Shown: positions 24,791 to 32,191 of the stretch, piece by piece
How the letters are laid out: every line of letters starts with the position of its first letter
Position numbering within the stretch: the stretch's first letter is position 1
Assembly: GCA_016869215.1 (NCBI GenBank)
Contig: VGEP01000009.1
Span: 1-64,000 of the forward strand
DNA length: 64,000 nt
Direction: 5' to 3'
Source of the DNA: Alphaproteobacteria bacterium
GTDB lineage: Bacteria; Pseudomonadota; Alphaproteobacteria; Rhizobiales; Xanthobacteraceae
Notes under the pieces: model-generated
The model's input: the letters and a program-made list of their open reading frames with translations, nothing else
What the model was told of the DNA's origin: nothing
Database searches by the model: none
Translations under genes and position numbers: made by a program

Positions 24791-24983
24791 CCCTCCCCGC
24801 CAAAAGGGCGTTCACGCCCGTCTTCGACGTTCAAAGGCGGGGAGGGTGGCGCGCGCAGCGCGCCGGGTGGGGCGCTTCGCCGCGACACCCACCGGCGTCA
24901 TCGCCGGGCTTGACCCGGCGATCCCGATCGGGCGAGCACAGTGCCCACCTAAGCGAGATGGCCGGAACAAGTCCGGCCATGAC
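24791..24983. repeat. Cluster of palindromes between the two thioesterase genes
   Basis: Contains an 11-bp palindrome CCCTCCCCGCC/GGCGGGGAGGG with arms at 24791-24801 and 24836-24846, a CGCCGGGCTTGACCCGGCG hairpin at 24902-24920 and a GATGGCCGGA..TCCGGCCATGAC hairpin at 24957-24983. The middle one recurs exactly at 25508-25526, after the second thioesterase. Confidence 0.7.
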
Positions 24984-25036
24984 GGCGTGGCAAAGTTCCT
25001 GCCATGGCTGCGGTCATTGTCGTGCGAGAAGCCCCG

Positions 25037-25474
25037 ATGTCGGTCACCGAGCAGCCTTCAGCCCCGCCCTTCGATCCCGCGGCCCACGGCTGGGAGCGCG
25101 ACGAGGACCACGGCTTCGTCGCCCTCGCCGGCCCGGTGTGGCGGCGGCCCGACGGCGACGGCTTTCGCTACGCCTTCCTCGCCGAGACGAAGCACCACAA
25201 CCGCCGCGGCGTGGTGCAGGGCGGCATGCTGATGACCTTTGCGGATCGTGCGATGGGCCGCACCTGCTGGCACGCCAACGGCCGCGTGCCGCAGGCGACC
25301 GCGCAACTCGGCGTGCATTTCGCCGACGCTGTGAAGATCGGCGAGTTCGTCGAGGCGCGCTGCACGGTGGTGCGGCGGACGCGCGCGCTGGTGTTCATGC
25401 GCGGGGAGCTCATGGTCGGCGAGCGCGTGGTGGCGACGGCGAACGGGGTGTGGAAGGTGCTGGGGAGGGGGTGA
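25037..25474 (+). CDS. PaaI-type hotdog thioesterase, copy B
   Basis: 145 residues from the ATG at 25037 (MSVTEQPSAPPFDPAAHGW); an ATG at 25004 would add 11 residues. Nearly the whole core repeats copy A: HHNRRGVVQGGMLMTFADRAMG, CWHANGRVPQAT and RTRALVFMRGELMVGERVVATANGVWK. Differences cluster in the first 40 residues and around positions 80-95. Long identical DNA stretches shared with copy A point to a recent tandem duplication. Function as for copy A. Confidence 0.86.
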   Translation: MSVTEQPSAPPFDPAAHGWERDEDHGFVALAGPVWRRPDGDGFRYAFLAETKHHNRRGVVQGGMLMTFADRAMGRTCWHANGRVPQATAQLGVHFADAVKIGEFVEARCTVVRRTRALVFMRGELMVGERVVATANGVWKVLGRG

Positions 25475-25507
25475 GGGCGGCGCGGCCGCCACGCCCGTCA
25501 GTGCGCT

Positions 25508-25526
25508 CGCCGGGCTTGACCCGGCG
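25508..25526. repeat. CGCCGGG..CCCGGCG hairpin, second copy
   Basis: CGCCGGGCTTGACCCGGCG, identical to the hairpin at 24902-24920 and followed by a similar ATCCCGAT..GGCGAGCACAG flank. It lies between the second thioesterase and the stop of the leftward membrane-protein gene. The repeat pair thus brackets the second thioesterase copy. Confidence 0.7.
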
Positions 25527-25553
25527 ATCCCGATGAGGCGAGCACAGCGCGCG

Positions 25554-26003
25554 TCAACGGCTCCGATCTAAATTGCCAAAGATCATTTCACTGTAGAAAT
25601 ACGCGCATGGGTCGGACTTGCAGCCGCCGAAAGCTTTGAGGCCCGTGCCGACTGTGTGGACGATGCTGACAAGGCTGACCACGCTGACAGCGACTATCGA
25701 TAGACACCATGAAATCCGATAGCGCTTTGTCCGTGACGTGCGACGCACTTGCAGGTCTGCGGTTCCCGATGGTTCCGACCAATGCAGCCAAATAATCGAG
25801 AGCAGAAATACACACGATGCGAGCGACGCCAGAAACGCCAAGTCCAATCGAAAGTGCAGAAGATTATCCGGCACGTAATTCAACCAGACTGAAATTGCCG
25901 CAAGCAGGAGGGCATTGAACGACAACAGTGCCGACGCCTTCGCGTCGATGATGCTCAGCAGTTCGTAAAGCGATTTGACGTTCGTGTTGTGTGTCTCAGA
26001 CAT
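25554..26003 (-). CDS. Small three-TM membrane protein, Pycsar/SLATT-effector-like in outline
   Basis: 149 residues from the ATG at 26003 (MSETHNTNVKSLYELL). Hydrophobic segments lie at about 24-42, 53-73 and 97-117. The opening stretch SIIDAKASALLSFNALLL resembles the first helix of small membrane effectors of nucleotide-signalled defence systems (DUF5706/SLATT groups), where DxKA before the helix recurs. That likeness is by eye only. Two cysteines sit near the C-terminus (GGCKSDPCAYF). No cyclase gene is adjacent. Same strand as the two genes at 26051 and 26699; lower GC than neighbouring core genes. Confidence 0.7.
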   Translation of the reverse strand: MSETHNTNVKSLYELLSIIDAKASALLSFNALLLAAISVWLNYVPDNLLHFRLDLAFLASLASCVFLLSIIWLHWSEPSGTADLQVRRTSRTKRYRISWCLSIVAVSVVSLVSIVHTVGTGLKAFGGCKSDPCAYFYSEMIFGNLDRSR

Positions 26004-26050
26004 GATCTCTTCCACTGCTTCCGCCCAAACCAAAAATGATCTGGCGTTAG

Positions 26051-26530
26051 TCACGATCCCGTCGGTTTCCCCGCCGCGATGTTGCTCAACATTTCCTTCA
26101 ACCGCGCCTCGATCACGGGAATCTCCGCCTCGATCCTGCGCGCCGTTTCCAGCGACTCTTTCGGCGTCTTGACCTTGCCCTCCTCGCCGTCGAACACGAC
26201 GCCGCCGGTCGCCGCGGCATAGGCCGCCGCGGCCATGTACGCGCCGACGCACGCCTTCAGGTCGGCGCCCCACCGGAATGCGAGCGCGTGCGCCCAACCG
26301 CGGCCGAAATCGATGTCGCCGTTCTCCCGCATGACTTCGCGCGCGTCCCAGTGGTCGCATTCGAATCCGGCGGGCTCGCCGTTCCACCGGGCGGGTAGGT
26401 GGCCTTCCAGATTTTCAATCGACCGTTCGGTATCGAGCGTCAGGGCAAAGCCCGCCGCGTCGATGGCGCGCCGCCATTCCTCGATGGAGGAGAGTTTTCT
26501 GTCCGACAAGACGAAGAGTTCCAGGGACAT
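26051..26530 (-). CDS. Hypothetical protein, possible partner or immunity protein
   Basis: 159 residues, soluble, ATG at 26530. It opens MSLELFVLSDRKLSSIEEWRRAIDAAGFALTL and has a central GFECDHWDAREVMRENGDIDFGRGWAHALAFRWGADLKACVGAYMAAAAYAAATGG stretch, then a C-terminal helical tail. No family was recognised. Its size and its place just after a nuclease-like gene on the same strand fit an immunity protein, but that is only positional. 168 bp separate it from the nuclease-like gene, 47 bp from the membrane protein. Confidence 0.65.
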   Translation of the reverse strand: MSLELFVLSDRKLSSIEEWRRAIDAAGFALTLDTERSIENLEGHLPARWNGEPAGFECDHWDAREVMRENGDIDFGRGWAHALAFRWGADLKACVGAYMAAAAYAAATGGVVFDGEEGKVKTPKESLETARRIEAEIPVIEARLKEMLSNIAAGKPTGS

Positions 26531-26698
26531 GGCAGCGCCGTAAAAAATGTGGCCGCATGGGAATCGTACTCAATCCACCGCGGCGCGATCGTCACAAATC
26601 ATAGGCACACAGAGCAATGCAACTAGAGCAAACTCGACAGAAACTGTCGAGTTTGCCAAATCGGCGCAATAATTAAATTATTATCATCAGGATAAGTA

Positions 26699-27517
26699 CT
26701 ATGTTGGATTCCAAAGTCGCGCCAGAATCAAACCAATGGTTTGCCGAACGTGCGCTCTTCCCTTGATCTGAGCGCCCCGCAAAACGTGCATCTCGATAAT
26801 AGGAACGTTCGGCCCGACTCCGGTCTTGCTGCGCAGCTCCCTCACCCGCGCCGGGGTTAGTCGCGCCCCACCAGTCTTGACATCATATATGGCAATGACA
26901 TCGCCGGATTCGCTCCGAAGAACGACATCGGTACGAATGCTGCCACGCATTCCGTAGTCACCCCCAAAACTATGCTCAACGTCTCTTGGAGCAATGCCGG
27001 GAATGCCTTGCATTCGGACGAGCGCGCCGAAGGCAACGTGTACCGCTGTGCCATAAGCTTGTGGTGTCTGCTCGGGGATGAAATCCATCGTCTGCATAGT
27101 CAATGCCAACGTATTGCTAAGCGATTTGGTTGCATCATCAATCGTTGAGATGCCCGTTAGCGCATCGGAATAGTCAATGCTGACGGCCGATCCAGCGAGC
27201 CGAACTGTGCCGAGCCCACCCTCAATAGCTCTGGGCTTCTCGATGAACACTGCGCCGCCCGAACTTCCACTTTCATTCGTCCATTGTCCGCCATCTGGAT
27301 TTCCCGCTGATACGCGCGGCTGGGTCGGATTGAAGTTCGCCTTTCCTGACTGTCTGCGCATCCAGGCCTCGTAGCCATGGTGAAGCCAGTAGTAGTCTGG
27401 TCGCACGCGGCGAAGTTCATCGAGTGGCAGGCTTTCAAGATGAGCTTTGGTGATTTCCTCCCGCGATTGCCATCGCCGAGAAGCAGGGGTGACTCGATTT
27501 GAAGTATGTTGGGGCAT
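26699..27517 (-). CDS. Putative PD-(D/E)XK nuclease-fold protein with NPDGGQWT linker (toxin-like)
   Basis: 272 residues from the ATG at 27517 (MPQHTSNRVTPASRR; GAGGTC upstream). Residues 1-65 are a charged helical region (LRRVRPDYYWLHHGYEAWMRR). A RVSAGNPDGGQWT linker motif (68-80) follows. The C-terminal domain has GTAVHVAFGALV (H160), then SIRTDVV (D197) and AIYDVKTGG (D212, K214), which fits a D...DxK nuclease core, and a final VPIIEMHVLRG strand. No signal peptide. The linker motif is met in many rhizobial proteins that end in variable enzymatic domains, much like polymorphic toxins. DNA activity is inferred. Confidence 0.7.
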   Translation of the reverse strand: MPQHTSNRVTPASRRWQSREEITKAHLESLPLDELRRVRPDYYWLHHGYEAWMRRQSGKANFNPTQPRVSAGNPDGGQWTNESGSSGGAVFIEKPRAIEGGLGTVRLAGSAVSIDYSDALTGISTIDDATKSLSNTLALTMQTMDFIPEQTPQAYGTAVHVAFGALVRMQGIPGIAPRDVEHSFGGDYGMRGSIRTDVVLRSESGDVIAIYDVKTGGARLTPARVRELRSKTGVGPNVPIIEMHVLRGAQIKGRAHVRQTIGLILARLWNPT

Positions 27518-28245
27518 ATAGACCTCGCGAGGGGTTGAGGAATTATTCCTATCAGAATTTCGCGGGCTTGACAAGAATAAAAGCCTAGGATAATAACCCG
27601 CACCTCACTCATCCGAGGGCGTCAACCGGTGACGCCGTTTGACGGAGCGGGGTGCGGCGCCCGCGGGTCCGGCCTCGTCAGCCGGGCACTCGGGAGGCCC
27701 GGGTCACCGTCCGTTCTCATTATGGGGAGCCGCCCTTCGGTGGGCTGGACGGGGCCGGATGAAGGCGGGCGAAAGCCTGCCGGATAAGGCGGGCGAAGAG
27801 TCCGCTTCCGCGCCCCGGAAGCTACGGTCCTGGAGCCCAAAATCGCCGCGTGGAGCGCCGGGAGGCGCGCGTGTCTTTCGCCAAAGACACGCCCACGTCT
27901 CCCACGAGGCGTGGACTTGAGATTGGGCGCCGCCCGGCGCTCCACCCCTCGGGCTTGATGTCCGAGCGAGGAATGAAAGGCCGGCGTCCGGGCGCCGACA
28001 AAAACCCCGGGCGATCAAACGCGCACTCAGCACAACGGAGTCGATGATGAATGCAGGCCGCGAGGCAGACGCGGGTCTCCCTCTCCCCGCAAGCGGGGAG
28101 AGGTGCAGGCTGCGGCAAGTGGAGAAGGAAGAGCGCAAGCGGCTCGTTCCTGCCCACCGGCACGTCCTCAGCCCATCGGTTGCCGCTTCTCCCCCCGCCG
28201 CTATAGTGCGCGCCGAAAATCCCCCACAACCCAGCGAGTGAGTTC
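27518..28245. other. Gene-free structured region, candidate non-coding RNA or extragenic element
   Basis: 728 bp without a credible gene. It contains GGCGTCA-ACCGG-TGACGCC (27611-27629), a long nested palindrome from about 27848 to 27945 with outer arms TGGAGCGCCGGG and CCCGGCGCTCCA, the perfect inner hairpin GTGTCTTT-CGCC-AAAGACAC, and a CCACG/CGTGG stem. Small ORFs here are in several frames at once and look like structure translated by chance. The 28080-28110 part has another CTCTCCCCGC/GCGGGGAGAG hairpin. Promoter of the kinase gene presumably lies in the last 50 bp. Confidence 0.5.
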
Positions 28246-29247
28246 ATGCCCGACCTGAAGTTCGACGTGCTCGGCATCGGCAACGCCATTGTCGACGTCA
28301 TCGCCCGCGCCGAGGACGACTTCCTCGTCAAGCAGGGCATGAACAAGGGCGCGATGGCGCTGATCGACGAGCCGCGCGCGGAGGCGATCTACGACGCCAT
28401 GGGTCCGGCGGTGGAAGCCTCCGGCGGCTCGGCGGCCAATACGATTGTCGGCGCCGCAAGCTTCGGCGCGCGCGCGGCGTTCGTGGGGAAGGTGAAGGAC
28501 GACGAGCTCGGCCGCGCGTTTGCGCACGACATCCGCGCGGCGGGCGTCGCCTTCGACACGCCGCCCGCGGCCGACGGGCCCTCGACCGCGCGCTGCTACA
28601 TCATGGTCACGCCGGACGGCGAGCGCACCATGAACACGTATCTGGGCGCGGCGCAGGACCTGCATCCGAACGACGTCGATCCGGCGGCGGTGCAGAGCGC
28701 AGCCATCACCTATCTCGAAGGCTATCTGTGGGACCCGCCGCATGCGAAGGATGCGTTCCGCAAGGCTGCGACGATCGCGCATGGCGCGGGCCGCATGGTG
28801 GCGCTGACATTGTCCGATGCATTCTGCGTCGATCGCTATCGCGCCGAGTTCGTCGAGTTGATCCGCAGCAAGACCGTGGACTTGATCTTCGCCAACGAGC
28901 GCGAATTGCACAGCCTGTACCAGACCGCGGACTTCGACACCGCGGTGCGCGCGCTGCGCGACGACGCGGTGCTCGCTGCGGTGACGCGCTCGGAGAAGGG
29001 CTGCGTGGTGGTGAGCAAGGGCGCGGTCGTTCCGGTGGCGGCGTCGAAGGTCGCGCGCGTGGTGGACGCGACCGGCGCGGGCGATCTGTTCGCGGCGGGC
29101 TTTCTGTTCGGGCTCGCGCGCGGGCGCGATCATGCAACGTGCGCCCGGCTCGGCGTGCTGGCGGCGACCGAGGTGATCCAGCACGTCGGCGCGCGGCCCG
29201 AGGCGTCGCTGAAGGACCTCGCGCGCCAGAGCGGGTTGCCGGTTTAG
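28246..29247 (+). CDS. PfkB-family carbohydrate/nucleoside kinase (adenosine kinase-like)
   Basis: 333 residues. The glycine-rich substrate motif ASGGSAANTIVGAASFG (about 58-74) and the catalytic VDATGAGDLFAAGFLFGLARG near residue 265-285 are intact, with the general base Asp in GAGD. DVLGIGNAIVDVI at the start is usual for the adenosine kinase group of alphaproteobacteria. It phosphorylates a sugar or nucleoside with ATP in the cytosol; the substrate is uncertain. Stands alone on the plus strand. Confidence 0.9.
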   Translation: MPDLKFDVLGIGNAIVDVIARAEDDFLVKQGMNKGAMALIDEPRAEAIYDAMGPAVEASGGSAANTIVGAASFGARAAFVGKVKDDELGRAFAHDIRAAGVAFDTPPAADGPSTARCYIMVTPDGERTMNTYLGAAQDLHPNDVDPAAVQSAAITYLEGYLWDPPHAKDAFRKAATIAHGAGRMVALTLSDAFCVDRYRAEFVELIRSKTVDLIFANERELHSLYQTADFDTAVRALRDDAVLAAVTRSEKGCVVVSKGAVVPVAASKVARVVDATGAGDLFAAGFLFGLARGRDHATCARLGVLAATEVIQHVGARPEASLKDLARQSGLPV

Positions 29248-29612
29248 CGGCGTCCTCCGCTGTCATTCCGGGGCGCGCCGAAGGCGCGAGCCCGGAATCC
29301 AGGGCTGCTTCCTCCGTGCTTGCCGCTCTGGATTCCGGGTTCGCCACTGCGTGGCGCCGCGCGCAATATTACCGCCACTACCGCTGACTGGAGCGGCCAA
29401 GTCTGAACGGCCAAGTCGGAATGACCGAGTCTGAAATGGGGCGGCGCTGTCACCGGCGCCGCCCTTCGCATTTGTGAGGGGACATCCGGTGGCCTGTGCC
29501 CGCGTTCCGTGCCAGATTCCGGTCCATAAGGTTTTCGAGCGAAGTGGGAACCGCTTCGCGTTAAGAAACGCGTCGAACTGAGGCACGCCTGCCGGGGGCA
29601 ACGGAGGCCGCG
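29248..29612. other. Intergenic region with REP-type palindromes
   Basis: 365 bp. Its first part carries GTCATTCCGGGGCGCGCCGAAGGCGCG and a distant inverted partner CTGGATTCCGGGTTCGCC (about 29261-29345), a type of extragenic palindrome frequent in rhizobial genomes. Later parts contain a CGAAGTGGGAACCGCTTCG palindrome (29539-29557). A CGGAGG Shine-Dalgarno precedes the next gene at 29613. No gene seen. Confidence 0.55.
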
Positions 29613-30476
29613 ATGGTTCCTGGTTGCAGTTCGCTCTCTGTGCGTTTCGTGCCGCTTTTGGCCGCGGTCGCGATGCTTGCCGCACCCGCTTCGGCGCAGC
29701 CCGCGCCGCCGCAGTCCAGGCCCGCGATCAAGCCGGAAATGATGGAGAACTGCTTGGGCCTGGTCGCGCGGAACCGGGCGCCGCGCGCGGTTCCGGCCTC
29801 GCTCGCCGGCGATCAGGTTCGCATCACCTATGTCGGGCACTCGACCTTCACGGTCGAAAGCCCGCGCGGCATCAAGATCGCCACCGACTACAACGACTAC
29901 GTCAAGCCACGCGCGCTGCCGGACGTGGTCACCATGAACCGCGCCCACTCAACCCACTACACCGACAGCCCGGAGCCCGGGATCAAGCACGTGCTGCGCG
30001 GCTGGGGCCAGGGGCCGGACGTGCCCGCCCGCCACGACATTCAGGTCTCCGACGTCCGCGTCCGAAACGTGCCCACCAACATCCGCACCTGGATGGACGG
30101 CGGCACCGGAAGGCATGGCAATTCCATTTTCATTTTCGAGATGGCGAACATGTGCATCGCCCACCTCGGCCATCTGCACCACACGCTCAATCAGCAGCAG
30201 CTCAACGAGATCGGTCGGCTCGACGCGGTCATGGTTCCGGTCGACGGCGGCGCCACGCTCGACCTCGACGGCATGGTCGAGGTGCTGCAGGCGCTCAAAG
30301 CGCCGCTGATGATTCCGATGCACTATTTCAGCACCTACACGCTGCGGCGATTCCTCGACCGGCTCGGCGAAAGCCAGTTCGACGTTGCCCATCACGACGT
30401 ACCGTCGGTCGTGGTGTCGAAGACCACGCTGCCCGCGAAACCGAAGGTGCTGGTGCTTCCGGGCCGCGCGTTCTGA
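29613..30476 (+). CDS. Exported metallo-beta-lactamase-fold hydrolase (UlaG-like)
   Basis: 287 residues, ATG at 29613 after CGGAGG. Signal peptide: hydrophobic FVPLLAAVAMLAAPASA with likely cleavage at ASAQPAP. The MBL fold begins at VRITYVGHSTFTVESPRGIKIATDYN; a metal-site-like MNRAHSTHYTD replaces the classic HxHxDH, and later conserved histidines occur in CIAHLGHLHHTL and MIPMHYFSTY. This is closest to the UlaG-like group. Expected in the periplasm, substrate unknown. The modified HSTHYTD motif is noteworthy but usual in this subgroup. Confidence 0.85.
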   Translation: MVPGCSSLSVRFVPLLAAVAMLAAPASAQPAPPQSRPAIKPEMMENCLGLVARNRAPRAVPASLAGDQVRITYVGHSTFTVESPRGIKIATDYNDYVKPRALPDVVTMNRAHSTHYTDSPEPGIKHVLRGWGQGPDVPARHDIQVSDVRVRNVPTNIRTWMDGGTGRHGNSIFIFEMANMCIAHLGHLHHTLNQQQLNEIGRLDAVMVPVDGGATLDLDGMVEVLQALKAPLMIPMHYFSTYTLRRFLDRLGESQFDVAHHDVPSVVVSKTTLPAKPKVLVLPGRAF

Positions 30477-30692
30477 CGGATCGACGCAGTTTCAATGTGA
30501 ATTGTCTGCAATTGGTTTGCGTGCGCGGCGTCGTGCGTTGCGCTGCCAAAGCTGTGGATAGCGGTCATGGCGGTGCCGCATTCGAGGCGCAATTGGAACG
30601 AATTGACGTATCCAATTTGGTGCGGTGTTACCGGCGATTCGCGGACCGCACCCGGCACGTACCCAGGCGCACACGGACCCAAGCGAAGCCCC

Positions 30693-31043
30693 ATGGTCGA
30701 CCGCTGGACGGAATGGAAGCCGTTTCCCGATCCCTTCTACGGCGAATTCATTGCCGCGCCGATCGGTCCGGGCGTCTATGAGGTCTGCGACGCCTCCACG
30801 CGCGAGCAGATCGCCTTCGGCTGCACCAACAATGTGGTCGATTCGCTGACCGGCGTCTTGAAGCCCGGCAAGGCGCGCAGGCGCTCGTTGTTCCGGCGCT
30901 GGCGCGCGCGCGACCTGAGCAGCAATCTGGAATATCGCTCCTGGCCGACGGATTCGCTTAACGACGCCAAGGTCGTCGTGGACCAGATACTCGGCCAGCG
31001 CGAGGCGGTCTGGCGGCGCTTCTCGGCGACAATGCGGGCGTGA
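30693..31043 (+). CDS. Small protein with GIY-YIG-like pattern
   Basis: 116 residues from the ATG at 30693 (MVDRWTEWKPFPDPF). The stretch GPGVYEVCDASTREQIAFGCTNNV resembles the two opening strands of a GIY-YIG nuclease core, and LEYRSWPT followed by an AKVVVDQILGQ helix resembles its later part. The catalytic Arg/Glu pair cannot be placed with certainty. It could be an inactive or diverged member. Function unknown. It stands alone, convergent with the amidohydrolase gene. Confidence 0.6.
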   Translation: MVDRWTEWKPFPDPFYGEFIAAPIGPGVYEVCDASTREQIAFGCTNNVVDSLTGVLKPGKARRRSLFRRWRARDLSSNLEYRSWPTDSLNDAKVVVDQILGQREAVWRRFSATMRA

Positions 31044-31075
31044 CTGCCCGCCGATCTCGCAAACCGGATTTGCAA

Positions 31076-31102
31076 TCATGCCCGGCGCAAGACCGGGCAT
31101 GA
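31076..31102. repeat. Palindrome between convergent genes (possible bidirectional stop)
   Basis: Perfect 10-bp arms TCATGCCCGG and CCGGGCATGA with a 7-base loop. It lies between the stops of the small GIY-YIG-like gene (31043, plus) and the amidohydrolase gene (31127, minus). No T-run follows, so efficiency is uncertain. Confidence 0.65.
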
Positions 31103-31126
31103 TGCATTTTGAACCGCTGCGGCGAC

Positions 31127-32119
31127 CTACGGCTTGATCTTGAGCAGCGCGTCGGCGTTGCCGTGGGTGAACTTGGCGAAGTCCGCCGGCGACAGCGCAA
31201 CTTCGTCGAGGAACTTCTTGCCCATGGAATTGGGCGCGTAAGGATAGTCGACCGAGAACATCAGCCGGTCGATGCCGAAGGTCTGCAGCGCGGCGATGAA
31301 CGGCGGCTGGCTGAAGATGCCGCTGTTGGTGATCCAGACCTGTTCGACGATCTGCCGGCTCGGCGCGCGCTTGAGGTGCCCGACGTCGGCCTCCGATACC
31401 TCGTCGATGCGAGCCAGCATCACCGGCAGCATCTCGCCCATGTGGCCGATGACAAGCTTCAGCTTGGGGTGCTTGTCGAGCACGCCGTTGAACACCATGC
31501 GCAGCACGTGGATCGCGGTTTCCTGGTGCCAGCCCCAGCCGGCGGACGCGAGCACGCGGTCGGCGCCGTCCGGAAGGTTGTCGTAGTAGGCGAGCCGCAC
31601 CGGCTCCGGCGGCAGGTGCGGATGAATGTAGATCGGCACGTCGAGCTGCACCGCAGCGGCGAGAAGACCGTCGTAACTCGGATGATCGAGGAAGCGGCCC
31701 TCGCAGGTGCCGTTGACCAGGGCGCCGAGAAACTTGTGCTGCTTGACGGTGCGCTCAAGCTCGGCGGCGCAGGCCTCCGGCGTTGCCATCGGCAGCGAGG
31801 CGAAGCCGTAAAAGCGCTTGGGATGCCTGGCGCAGGCGGCGGCGAGATGATCGTTGATCTCGCGCGCGAGCGCGGCGCCGTCCGCGCCGGGCAGAAGGTC
31901 GGGGCCGGCACCAGTCGCGGACAGCACCTGCACGTCGATGCCGGCCTCGTCCATGGACTTCAGGCGGATCTCGCCGATCTCGGGCGCGAGTTCCATCGGG
32001 TTCGCCCGGCCGGGCACCATCTTGCGCGGCCGGAAACCGCGGCGCGCGACGACGGCCGGATCGATCCGCTTGGTCAGCGCAGGCGCAGTGAAATGCTCTT
32101 CGAGTGCAACGACACGCAT
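31127..32119 (-). CDS. Amidohydrolase-family protein (ACMSD/resorcylate decarboxylase-like)
   Basis: 330 residues from the ATG at 32119 (MRVVALEEHFTAPAL). The family elements are ALEEHF at the N-terminus, IHPHLPPEP mid-protein, KLVIGHMGEMLPVMLARIDE and FSVDYPYAPN with the metal-binding Asp. The group includes metal-dependent non-oxidative decarboxylases and hydrolases of aromatic or cyclic acids. The next gene upstream on the same strand is a flavin monooxygenase, which fits aromatic-compound breakdown. Exact substrate unknown. Confidence 0.88.
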   Translation of the reverse strand: MRVVALEEHFTAPALTKRIDPAVVARRGFRPRKMVPGRANPMELAPEIGEIRLKSMDEAGIDVQVLSATGAGPDLLPGADGAALAREINDHLAAACARHPKRFYGFASLPMATPEACAAELERTVKQHKFLGALVNGTCEGRFLDHPSYDGLLAAAVQLDVPIYIHPHLPPEPVRLAYYDNLPDGADRVLASAGWGWHQETAIHVLRMVFNGVLDKHPKLKLVIGHMGEMLPVMLARIDEVSEADVGHLKRAPSRQIVEQVWITNSGIFSQPPFIAALQTFGIDRLMFSVDYPYAPNSMGKKFLDEVALSPADFAKFTHGNADALLKIKP

Positions 32120-32191
32120 GGACGGTTTCCTCCCATTGGCGCTCAGTTTGTCGCATTCAATGTCGCCCGCCCGCAAGCGGCGCAACAAGGA

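Noticed and set aside
27639-27920. Possible small genes in the 27.6-28.2 kb block
   Set aside because: Overlapping ORFs in several frames follow palindromes, with no Shine-Dalgarno and no protein-like composition.
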